This document shows, piece by piece, positions 1 through 5,168 of a stretch of DNA of 5,168 bases. This stretch comes from UBA8752 sp049610565 (GTDB lineage Bacteria; Bacteroidota; Bacteroidia; Flavobacteriales_D; Sanyastnellaceae): NCBI GenBank assembly GCA_049610565.1, contig JBMYZR010000090.1, positions 1-5,168 on the forward strand, read 5' to 3'. Every line of letters begins with the position of its first letter. Positions within the stretch are counted from its first letter, which is position 1. Both the position numbers and the translations under genes were made by a program. The notes under the pieces were generated by a model. That model made no database searches and was not told the DNA's origin. It worked only from the letters and a program-made list of their open reading frames with translations.

Positions 1-45
1 GGCGGCGAGGAGCACAAGGGGCAAGAGGAACAGCAGTCGGGTCAT
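1..45 (-). CDS. N-terminal fragment of a secreted protein (signal peptide only)
   Basis: Reading the minus strand from an ATG at 45-43, the frame stays open to the window edge and gives MTRLLFLLPLVLLAA. This is a textbook start of a Sec signal peptide: one Arg after the Met, then an unbroken Leu-rich hydrophobic stretch, then small Ala residues. Only 15 codons are visible, so the mature protein and its function are unknown. The gene is divergent from the EGF/GH43-like gene, with 69 bp between the two start codons. No Shine-Dalgarno sequence lies upstream; the bases before the ATG read ACACC. The call rests on the signal-peptide pattern and the sensible gene layout. It could still be a chance open frame, because it is so short. 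Confidence 0.6.
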   Translation of the reverse strand, partial: MTRLLFLLPLVLLAA

Positions 46-114
46 GGTGTGGGGGTTTGATTCGCCAACAAGCTAGGCCAATGCAGCGTAACGGGTTTTG
101 ACGACCTTGACCTC

Positions 115-1449
115 ATGTTGTCCAAACGATGCTTGATGATGTGCGCGCTGGCTGGCATGCTCTCGGCAGCCGCACAGGATGGCCCTTGCGGTTGGAACGG
201 GACCTACGACGTTGTCACGGGAAACTGCTCGTGTGACGAGGGCTGGACCGGTGCTGACTGCACCACCTTGGACCTTCGCCCAGCCGAGCCGGGAACCGGC
301 TTCGCCCCGGCCCAGACCGATGCTTGGGGCGCTTCCGTGTTGAAAGACGAGGAGACCGGGCTATACCATATGTGGGTCAGCGTCATCGACGGCCACTGCG
401 ACATCGAGTATTGGGCCCGGAACTCGAAGGTGGTGCATGCGACGAGTCCCACTCCCCAGGGACCGTACACCGCTGCAGGCGATGCCTTTCCCGTCATGGC
501 CCATGCCGTGGACGTCAAACGGGGGCCCGGTGGCAACTGGGTCGCGTTCCTCACGGCCGGGGTGACGCCCGGAGGACAACTTGGCCCCTCCACCTACGGA
601 CCGCCGTGCACGTGCAACCCCGACACACAGCAACCCATTGGAGGCTGTTTCTCTGAAAACAGCGAGGCAGCCACCGTCGTGTGCACCGCCTCTTCGCCCA
701 ACGGCCCCTGGTCCGACCCCGTCGTGTTGTTGGATCCCACAACCCTGCTGGATGGCATTGACGCCAATTTCTCCGCGGCGGTGGCGGAGGATGGCAGCCT
801 CGTCGGCCTCTGGCGCACCTATCCCAGCGGATCGCAGATGCACTGGGTGACGGCCACGGACTACCTCGACCCGACCAGCTACGTGTGGCAAGACGATGAA
901 ACTGCGTTGTTCCCCACGCCCCACGATGGCTTCACGCCGGAGGGGGTCGAGGATCCGTTTGTCTGGTTCGACCCCAACCGCGGCGCGTGGCACGCCATCC
1001 TGCACGACATGACGGCCACGGGCGGCAGTGATTTCTACGACGGGCTCGCCCATGCGTGGAGCATCGATGGGCAGAACTGGACGTGGACCGGAGAGGCGGC
1101 CGGCGCAACCGCGCAATTCACAGATGGGTCTACCACCTACAGCGCCAGGGCTCGGCCCCATCTGATTCTGGAACAGGGCCGAATCACCCACCTCATCAGT
1201 GCCGAGCAGTTCGATGAGAACGACTGGAGCTACACGCTCATCGAGCCGGTGGGTGATCCGCTGGAAGACCCCGTCGACCCGAATTGTCCCGATGCCGCCG
1301 TCATGGCCCTCGCCTGTGGCCCAGGCACGGTATGGCATGCACCCGATTGCCGTTGCATGGTTGCTTTTCCCGCAGACACGGACTTCGACGGATGCATCAC
1401 GGTCGCCGACATCCTCGCACTGCTCGGCCAGTTCGGAATCTGTCAGTGA
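115..1449 (+). CDS. Secreted EGF-like / GH43-like beta-propeller protein with dockerin-like C-terminus
   Basis: A 444-residue exported protein. Residues 1-21 form a signal peptide (K4, R5, then a hydrophobic core ending in Ala-Ala-Ala). Residues 25-49 form an EGF/laminin-like module (C25, C38, C40, C49, with the CxC...GWTGxxC signature). Residues about 52-380 have the repeated aromatic pattern of a five-bladed propeller related to GH43/GH32-type folds: WGASV and LYHMWVS (71-89), NSKVVHATS (103-111), GPW (197-199), VEDPFVWFD (278-286), WHAILHD (292-298), RPHLIL (347-352). A Cys-containing insertion (C165, C167, C178, C190) sits in the middle. Residues 391-414 form a small Cys module, and 421-432 form an EF-hand-like loop (D421, D423, D425, G426, D432) followed by an amphipathic helix ending in FGIC. 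I recall this core from predicted secreted proteins of microalgae and other protists. Glycan binding or hydrolysis is an inference: I cannot assign a catalytic Asp/Asp/Glu triad. The first ATG is chosen because it keeps K4 and R5 ahead of the hydrophobic core. Confidence 0.85.
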   Translation: MLSKRCLMMCALAGMLSAAAQDGPCGWNGTYDVVTGNCSCDEGWTGADCTTLDLRPAEPGTGFAPAQTDAWGASVLKDEETGLYHMWVSVIDGHCDIEYWARNSKVVHATSPTPQGPYTAAGDAFPVMAHAVDVKRGPGGNWVAFLTAGVTPGGQLGPSTYGPPCTCNPDTQQPIGGCFSENSEAATVVCTASSPNGPWSDPVVLLDPTTLLDGIDANFSAAVAEDGSLVGLWRTYPSGSQMHWVTATDYLDPTSYVWQDDETALFPTPHDGFTPEGVEDPFVWFDPNRGAWHAILHDMTATGGSDFYDGLAHAWSIDGQNWTWTGEAAGATAQFTDGSTTYSARARPHLILEQGRITHLISAEQFDENDWSYTLIEPVGDPLEDPVDPNCPDAAVMALACGPGTVWHAPDCRCMVAFPADTDFDGCITVADILALLGQFGICQ

Positions 1450-1453
1450 TTCC
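1435..1453. terminator. Inverted repeat across the stop codon of the EGF/GH43-like gene
   Basis: GGAATC (1435-1440) is followed by a 7-nt loop and its perfect complement GATTCC (1448-1453). After one mismatch, the arms can pair for two A-T pairs and a possible G-T wobble. The TGA stop (1447-1449) lies across the loop and the right arm. No run of T follows, so intrinsic termination is only a possibility. It could instead be a stability hairpin at the 3' end of the transcript. Confidence 0.3.
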
Positions 1454-1457
1454 AAAT

Positions 1458-1487
1458 ACGCCAACTCACTACACGCCAACTTACTCA
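1458..1487. repeat. Two-copy 15-bp imperfect tandem repeat in the convergent gap
   Basis: ACGCCAACTCACTAC (1458-1472) is followed directly by ACGCCAACTTACTCA (1473-1487). The first 13 bases match at 12 positions. It lies wholly in the 51-bp space between the stop codons of two convergent genes, so coding does not explain it. It could be a slippage duplication, part of a transcription-end structure or a protein-binding site. Only two copies are present. Confidence 0.6.
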
Positions 1488-1490
1488 GCG

Positions 1491-1508
1491 TCCATTGTGC
1501 TCAATGGA
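1491..1508. terminator. Hairpin at the 3' end of the propeller gene, possibly bidirectional
   Basis: TCCATTG (1491-1497), the loop TGCT, then CAATGGA (1502-1508) give a perfect 7-bp stem. It overlaps the minus-strand stop codon at 1503-1501 and lies 42 bp past the plus-strand stop, so it could end transcription from both convergent genes. There is no T-tract on either side, which lowers confidence in intrinsic termination. Confidence 0.4.
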
Positions 1509-2958
1509 GGAGGCGGATGTGCTGGCCTGCGGTGTGCAGCACGAGCACGCCGGCCGGAACGTAGCGCCAGCCGCCAATGCGCCCGTGTTCTTCGACCCGC
1601 CCTTCCAGCACGACCCGGCCAGCGGGGTCGGTGACGGCAAAGGGCGCACCGCCGGGCAGACCCGCGACCCAGAGCACGTCCTCCACGGGATTGGGGTACA
1701 CCTCGACCTGAACGCCTTGGCCGGCGGGCTGCACGATGCCGGTGGGCTGGGGCTCGGCGATGCGCATGACGCCCACCTCGGTGTCGCCGCCGGCATCGGT
1801 GTCGTTGAACACCACATACCCCCCGTCGATGAGACAGCCGTATTCGGTGGCGGTGTTGACCCCGCCCTGACAGAAGACGGCACTGTGCAGGATCTCCCCG
1901 TCCCCGTCGACCTTGAGCATCCAGCCGTTCCAGACGTCGGAGGATTCAAAGGGGGCGATCTGCTCGCTGTACCCGCTCTCGTCGCCGGTCCCGCCAAAGA
2001 GGTAGACGCCCGTCTCGTCGGCCTTGACGCCGTAGAGTTCGTTGCGAATGTGGGACAGACTGTATCCCCGGGGGTTGGCGTAGTGCTCGACCCACTGGAG
2101 TTGGCCGGTGAGGTCCACCTGGATGCAGCTGAAATCAAACGGATCGCCCGCTCCGGGCCGGCCGCGGTGGCCGCCATAGTAGAGGTGCTCGCCGTCGGCG
2201 GCAAGGTCGTAGGGAATGATGTCCGCCGTGCCGGCCAGCGGCTCCTGCCACAGCACGGCCCCCGTGGTGCTGAGGGCCGTGATGCCCAGGTCGGCGTCCC
2301 ATTCGGCCGTCGCGCAGAAAAGCGTTTCGTCCACCTCGGCCACCGCGACCACGTACTCCGAACCGGGGATGTCGTGGGACCAGATGAGGGCGCCGTCGGC
2401 CGGGTGAACCTTGACCACATTGCCGACCCCGGCGTACACGACGAAGATGGTGCCTGCCTCATCGCCGCCGGTGAAGCCCGCCCCATACAGGAGTCCGTCA
2501 GCGCCCACCGTGGCCATGCGGATTCCATCGTAGCCCCCGCTCGATGCCGCGTAGGTCTTGGACCACACCGTGCTCCCGTCGGCCCCATCGAGCCGGGCCA
2601 TCCACCGCTCCTGGCTGTCGCCGATGCCGCCGGTCACGATGTAGTCGGGCCCATCGGCGGCCTCGAAGACGGCGATCCCGAAGCCCACCGTGCCCTCGAT
2701 GCTGCGGGACCAGAGCAACGCCCCGGTCTCTCCATCGATGCGGTGCACCCGCGTCATGCCCTCCGGCATGAACACGAGGCCGATGTGGCCCTCGCTGTCG
2801 GCCACACCCCGGTTGACCTTGCCCGCAGGCCCCTGCGTGTAGACGTTTTCCCAAACGATGTCCGCGTTGTAGCTCGAGGCGGCGGGCACGACCTGAGCCG
2901 CGATCACAAGAGGATGCACAAGCAGGCAGAGCAGTGGAATGAGGGCAGACGTCCGCAT
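1501..2958 (-). CDS. Secreted PQQ-like beta-propeller protein with T9SS sorting domain
   Basis: A 485-residue exported protein. Residues 1-21 form a signal peptide (R2, Leu-rich core, ending IAA before Q22). The body has six repeats of the pattern 'hydrophobic-x-hydrophobic-D/T-x-x-x-G-x-hydrophobic-W': about 71-83, 121-132, 181-193, 226-237, 279-289 and 347-357. The Trp of the last repeat is replaced by His. An early ADIVWE strand (32-37) may close the ring. These are typical PQQ-like or quinoprotein-type beta-propeller blades, but I see no cofactor-binding residues, so a binding or scaffold role is more likely than dehydrogenase activity. Residues about 417-485 are a T9SS type A sorting domain: VEVYPNP (418-424), DPAGRVV (444-450), PAGVLVL (468-474) and the tail QHIRLLH. 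Such domains are removed on export and direct the protein to the surface or medium. The frame stays open upstream to 3051, but the start at 2958 is chosen because the signal peptide begins there. Substrate unknown. Confidence 0.88.
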   Translation of the reverse strand: MRTSALIPLLCLLVHPLVIAAQVVPAASSYNADIVWENVYTQGPAGKVNRGVADSEGHIGLVFMPEGMTRVHRIDGETGALLWSRSIEGTVGFGIAVFEAADGPDYIVTGGIGDSQERWMARLDGADGSTVWSKTYAASSGGYDGIRMATVGADGLLYGAGFTGGDEAGTIFVVYAGVGNVVKVHPADGALIWSHDIPGSEYVVAVAEVDETLFCATAEWDADLGITALSTTGAVLWQEPLAGTADIIPYDLAADGEHLYYGGHRGRPGAGDPFDFSCIQVDLTGQLQWVEHYANPRGYSLSHIRNELYGVKADETGVYLFGGTGDESGYSEQIAPFESSDVWNGWMLKVDGDGEILHSAVFCQGGVNTATEYGCLIDGGYVVFNDTDAGGDTEVGVMRIAEPQPTGIVQPAGQGVQVEVYPNPVEDVLWVAGLPGGAPFAVTDPAGRVVLEGRVEEHGRIGGWRYVPAGVLVLHTAGQHIRLLH

Positions 2959-3029
2959 GCCGACAAGATAGCCGTCCACAGGCCGGGTAGGATAAATCCG
3001 ACCCCGCCCTGCCTCGACTCCGCTGACCG

Positions 3030-3052
3030 TCAATAATTTGGGTGAAATCAAA
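3030..3052. promoter_or_regulatory. AT-rich patch in the divergent spacer, probable promoter region
   Basis: The 128-bp spacer between the divergent starts at 2958 (-) and 3087 (+) is GC-rich except for this patch. It contains TAATTTG (3034-3040), which is one base short of the Bacteroidota -7 box TAnnTTTG and lies 46 bp ahead of the plus-strand ATG. No convincing -33 TTTG box is found at the usual distance. The assignment therefore rests on base composition and a partial box. Confidence 0.25.
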
Positions 3053-3086
3053 CGCGGCCCCGGCCCTACCGGCGCCCGACACCACC

Positions 3087-3548
3087 ATGGAAAACGAAAT
3101 GCTCATCCCGGTCACGCTGACCGGCATCTTCACGGCGCTCGCCGTACTCGGCGTCCTGCGCCGCAACCCCCTCTTTGTCCGCCTCGGCTACTTCTTGTTT
3201 GGCGGCATGATCGTCACCTTCAATGTCCTCGGCCTGTTGGCCGGCGAAGTGGTGCATGAAGGGGGCATCATGGAAATCATGTCCATCGGCATTTTCCTGT
3301 GCCAAACCATCATCGCCTACCCCGTGGTGCCCGCGGACGTGGACTTCAACCACCCGGCGATCAAGACCATGGGGCTGCGCATCACGATGACCCTGATGAT
3401 CATCAACGCCACGGCGGTCTGGCTCGTGCTGTCCATGCCGGAGGCTCCGCCGGCCATCGTCGCCGCCTTCCACGGCATCCTCGCCCTCATCATGGGCATG
3501 CGGCTGGTGATGATCGCCACCGGCCAGAATCCCCCCGTCCACAAATAA
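3087..3548 (+). CDS. Small multi-pass membrane protein of unknown function (first of pair)
   Basis: A 153-residue, very hydrophobic protein that I do not recognise. About five membrane segments can be drawn, at residues 6-24, 33-54, 61-80, 97-116 and 123-144. Short charged or polar links lie between them: RRN at 25-27, GEVVHEGG at 53-60, a polar loop PADVDFNHPAIK at 82-93. Histidines H57, H89 and H129 lie at or near membrane edges. There is no separate signal peptide or soluble domain, so it is probably an integral inner-membrane protein. The frame is open back to a GTG at 3042, but that would add an unusual polar lead (MKSNAAPALPAPDTT). The ATG at 3087 is preferred, and the ATG at 3099 (MLIPVTL) is also possible. 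Bases before the ATG are ACCACC, with no Shine-Dalgarno sequence. The next gene starts 7 bp after the stop, so the two are almost certainly co-transcribed. Confidence 0.8.
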   Translation: MENEMLIPVTLTGIFTALAVLGVLRRNPLFVRLGYFLFGGMIVTFNVLGLLAGEVVHEGGIMEIMSIGIFLCQTIIAYPVVPADVDFNHPAIKTMGLRITMTLMIINATAVWLVLSMPEAPPAIVAAFHGILALIMGMRLVMIATGQNPPVHK

Positions 3549-3555
3549 GCCCACC

Positions 3556-3921
3556 ATGCCGCTTTCCTCCGTCTTCAAGGCTTCCGCCGTGGTGCTCATT
3601 GGCAACGGCCTGTTCGGCCTGCTCATGACCGACACCTTCATGACGCTGGCCGGATTCACCCTCACCCCGGACCTGCACACCCTGTGTCAATTCACCGGGG
3701 CCACGCTCATCATCTGCGGCATCATCGCCTGGAAGATCGTGGACCTCGCCGGGGAGAACCTGCCCGCCTTCGGCCGGCTCTACGCCCTGGCCGAGGGTCT
3801 GTGGACGGCGATCATCGGATACCACGTCATCACCGGGGCCGCCCAGGGCTCCACGGCGGTCGGCAACCTGTTCGTGAGCGCCACGTTCACCGTGCTCTTC
3901 TACCTGAAGAGCCGCAAGTGA
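3556..3921 (+). CDS. Small four-helix membrane protein, DUF4345/DoxX-like architecture (uncertain)
   Basis: A 121-residue protein with four predicted membrane helices at about 8-32, 40-59, 72-94 and 99-117, ending in a basic KSRK tail that is probably cytoplasmic. The layout, with a short first hairpin (LAGFTLTPDL), a second helix starting QFTGATLI and a third in LAEGLWTAIIGYHV, recalls small four-helix membrane proteins of the DUF4345/DoxX-like kind. That similarity is by eye and is weak. No catalytic or redox motif is visible; the only cysteines are C44 and C54 in the second helix. The gene begins 7 bp after the upstream membrane-protein gene, and both are preceded by CCACCATG. They probably form a two-gene operon whose products may work as a pair. 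Function unknown. Confidence 0.8.
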   Translation: MPLSSVFKASAVVLIGNGLFGLLMTDTFMTLAGFTLTPDLHTLCQFTGATLIICGIIAWKIVDLAGENLPAFGRLYALAEGLWTAIIGYHVITGAAQGSTAVGNLFVSATFTVLFYLKSRK

Positions 3922-3945
3922 GCGAGCGCTGATGGCCGCGCATCA
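3921..3945. terminator. Weak inverted repeats in the 21-bp convergent gap
   Basis: Two short structures lie back to back: AGCG-AG-CGCT (3921-3930) and TGATG (3930-3934) with CATCA (3941-3945) around a 6-nt GC-rich loop. The second includes the minus-strand stop codon at 3945-3943. With stems of 4 and 5 bp and no T-tract, any role in transcription termination is tentative. Confidence 0.22.
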
Positions 3946-5130
3946 ATGAACCAGCCGGAACGTGCGGCCGGCCGCGCGCAGGACGTAGACGCCTGCCGGC
4001 AGGTCCTCGAGCCCGTCGATGGTGCCCGCCGGCCCGACCTCGCCTTCCCGGACCATGCGGCCCGCTGACGTCATCAGGGCGTATGGCATCGCCGCGCCGT
4101 TGAGTCCTTCGATGGACAACCGGTCGGAGAAGGGATTGGGGTGAACCTCGAGCCCGGAGCCCGCAGCACCGTCCACCGCGTCCACCGCGCTGACCGCACT
4201 GCACCCACCGCTGAAGAATTCCCAGAGGATGCGGCTGGGCGACACCCCGTCCATGGCCTGGCTGAACCAGACGTGGCCGCCGGGTGAGCCGAATTCCTGC
4301 TCGACGGTGTAGAGGGACAGGCACGTGCCCCCGTTGCCGCCGGAGTAAGCGTCGTGGACGACGTTGCCGCCATTGAGCGACGCGGTGGTCTGGCTGGCCG
4401 CGGGAATGCCGTTGTGGTCGAGCCAGAGGTTCACCACATCGGCCACGGAGGCGTACCATTCGTTGCCGTTGTAGGGCAACACGTAGTCGCCCACCCCATG
4501 GAAGACGATCACCGGCACCGGATGGGCCGGATCGCAGGTGCCCGCATCGTCGAGCATGGCCCCGGACATCACGCCGACGCCGGCCACCATGTCCCCGCGG
4601 GTGCACCCGACACTGTAGGCCATCATGCCGCCGTTGCTGTAGCCCGCCACATAGACTTCCCCGGCGGCCACGTTGTGGTCCGCGGCCACGTCCGCGATGA
4701 GCTGTTGGGTGAAGTAGACGTCGTTGTCATAGAGGTGGTCGCCGGTTCCGTTGCCCGGCTCCCAATAGGTCGACTCCTTCGAGGGCCGGTAGGCGCCCTG
4801 CGGATAGGCCACGAGGAACCCCTCTTCGTCGGCCAGCGCATTGAACCCCAGATCCTGCCCGAGGTGCTCCTCCCAATACGAGGCGCAATCCCCGAACCCG
4901 TGATAGACGATGACGAGCGGCGCGGCCACCGCAGGGTCATAGCCGGCGGGCACATGCAGGATGTACTCCCGCGACACCGTTTCCCCGTCCCCTCCCGTGG
5001 TGGGATAGGTCTCGGAAAACGACCGGTAACCCGGATGCCCGCAATTCAGGGTGCACACGGTGTCCGGCGTGGCCTGCGCCATCGCGCCGAGGGTCAACGC
5101 CATCGCCATCAGGCTGAGAATCTGCTTCAT
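3943..5130 (-). CDS. Secreted PHB-depolymerase/feruloyl-esterase-type alpha/beta hydrolase with T9SS sorting domain
   Basis: A 395-residue exported esterase. Residues 1-18 form a signal peptide (K2, hydrophobic core, GAMA before Q19). The catalytic domain spans about 50-310: the oxyanion-hole strand VIVYHGFGDC (73-82), LADEEGFLVAYPQG (99-112), the nucleophile elbow GYSNGG with Ser165, HGVGDYVLPY (211-220) with Asp215 as the likely acid, and GGHVWF (284-289) with His286 as the likely base. All triad positions are intact, and the motifs match the esterase PHB depolymerase / LpqC family (COG3509), which includes polyester depolymerases and feruloyl or acetyl esterases. The substrate cannot be read from sequence. 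Seven cysteines in the mature part suggest disulfides. A short Ala-Val-Asp linker (315-320) leads to a T9SS type A domain at 327-395: LEVHPNPF, TSAGRMVREGE, LPAGVYVLR and the tail RTFRLVH. The ATG at 5130 is the only start giving a signal peptide. It has no gene partner on its strand within the window. Confidence 0.92.
   Translation of the reverse strand: MKQILSLMAMALTLGAMAQATPDTVCTLNCGHPGYRSFSETYPTTGGDGETVSREYILHVPAGYDPAVAAPLVIVYHGFGDCASYWEEHLGQDLGFNALADEEGFLVAYPQGAYRPSKESTYWEPGNGTGDHLYDNDVYFTQQLIADVAADHNVAAGEVYVAGYSNGGMMAYSVGCTRGDMVAGVGVMSGAMLDDAGTCDPAHPVPVIVFHGVGDYVLPYNGNEWYASVADVVNLWLDHNGIPAASQTTASLNGGNVVHDAYSGGNGGTCLSLYTVEQEFGSPGGHVWFSQAMDGVSPSRILWEFFSGGCSAVSAVDAVDGAAGSGLEVHPNPFSDRLSIEGLNGAAMPYALMTSAGRMVREGEVGPAGTIDGLEDLPAGVYVLRAAGRTFRLVH
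4171..4197. repeat. 9-bp tandem repeat in the esterase linker
   Basis: GTCCACCGC occurs twice in a row (4171-4179, 4180-4188), followed by a degenerate third copy GCTGACCGC (4189-4197). It encodes the Ala-Val-Asp / Ala-Val-Ser linker between the hydrolase and the T9SS sorting domain. In-frame repeats of this kind can change linker length by slippage without disturbing either domain. Confidence 0.6.
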
Positions 5131-5168
5131 GGGGAGAAGGTAGGATGGTTCTGATAATCCTTCCGACC

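Noticed and set aside
56..100. TTTG (56-59) and TAACGGGTTTTG (89-100) as a Bacteroidota promoter for the EGF/GH43-like gene
   Set aside because: The spacing is too long, and the -7 candidate has five bases between TA and the T run instead of two.
121..145. Lipoprotein signal in the EGF/GH43-like protein (Cys10 after LMM)
   Set aside because: The residues before Cys10 do not match a lipobox, and a normal signal peptidase I site follows at Ala18-Ala20.
361..1479. A 372-codon open frame on the minus strand opposite the EGF/GH43-like gene
   Set aside because: No signal peptide or recognisable motif. The plus strand carries a complete multi-domain protein over the same bases.
1495..3036. A 513-codon open frame on the plus strand opposite the propeller gene
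   Set aside because: It is a mirror frame of a GC-rich gene. Its product is rich in Gly, Val, Asp, His and Ala with no domain pattern, while the minus strand has a signal peptide, repeats and a sorting domain.
2959..3051. N-terminal extension of the propeller protein to an upstream start at 3051
   Set aside because: It would place 31 polar residues ahead of a perfect signal peptide and run through the likely promoter patch.
3042..3086. GTG start 45 bp upstream for the first membrane-protein gene
   Set aside because: It adds a polar, Pro/Ala-rich lead and starts inside the AT-rich promoter-like patch. The ATG at 3087 gives a normal start to the first helix.
4354..5154. A 266-codon open frame on the plus strand opposite the esterase
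   Set aside because: Its translation is a His/Val/Gly/Arg-rich shadow of the esterase gene, whose triad and sorting domain are unmistakable.
5145..5168. ATCCTACC shared between the upstream regions of the esterase and propeller genes
   Set aside because: The two copies lie at different distances from their start codons (8 and 27 nt), so a common role is not supported.

Overview
The window looks like a GC-rich chromosome fragment from a member of the Bacteroidota, probably a free-living, perhaps aquatic, Flavobacteriales-type lineage. Two secreted proteins end in type IX secretion system (T9SS) sorting domains, with a PNP motif near the start and a basic, hydrophobic tail ending in RLLH or RLVH. 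A third ends in the Asp-rich, Cys-containing dockerin-like tail that I recall from Flavobacteriales proteins. None of the gene starts has a Shine-Dalgarno sequence, which is normal for the phylum. No RNA genes, insertion sequences, integrases or CRISPR arrays are visible. The assignment below phylum level is an inference.

Layout: (1) At the left edge, minus strand, 1-45, are the first 15 codons of a gene that starts with a signal peptide. (2) Divergent from it, 115-1449 (+), is a secreted protein made of an EGF-like module, a beta-propeller resembling the glycoside hydrolase family 43 fold, and a dockerin-like Ca-binding tail. (3) The short convergent gap at 1450-1500 holds a 15-bp tandem repeat bracketed by two inverted repeats. 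(4) 1501-2958 (-) is a secreted six-repeat PQQ-like beta-propeller with a T9SS sorting domain. (5) A 128-bp divergent spacer contains an AT-rich patch that probably carries the promoters. (6) 3087-3548 and 3556-3921 (+) are two tightly spaced small multi-pass membrane proteins of unknown function. (7) 3943-5130 (-) is a secreted alpha/beta hydrolase of the polyhydroxybutyrate depolymerase / feruloyl esterase type with a T9SS sorting domain. (8) The last 38 bp are its upstream region.

No pathway links all the genes. The common theme is cell-surface or secreted proteins: an esterase, a propeller and a probable glycan-interacting protein, consistent with polymer use or surface attachment. The most unusual item is the EGF / GH43-like / dockerin-like protein, whose core resembles, from memory, predicted secreted proteins of microbial eukaryotes. 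The two-gene membrane-protein unit is the least explained part. I see no clear evidence of a defence system or other known multi-gene machine.
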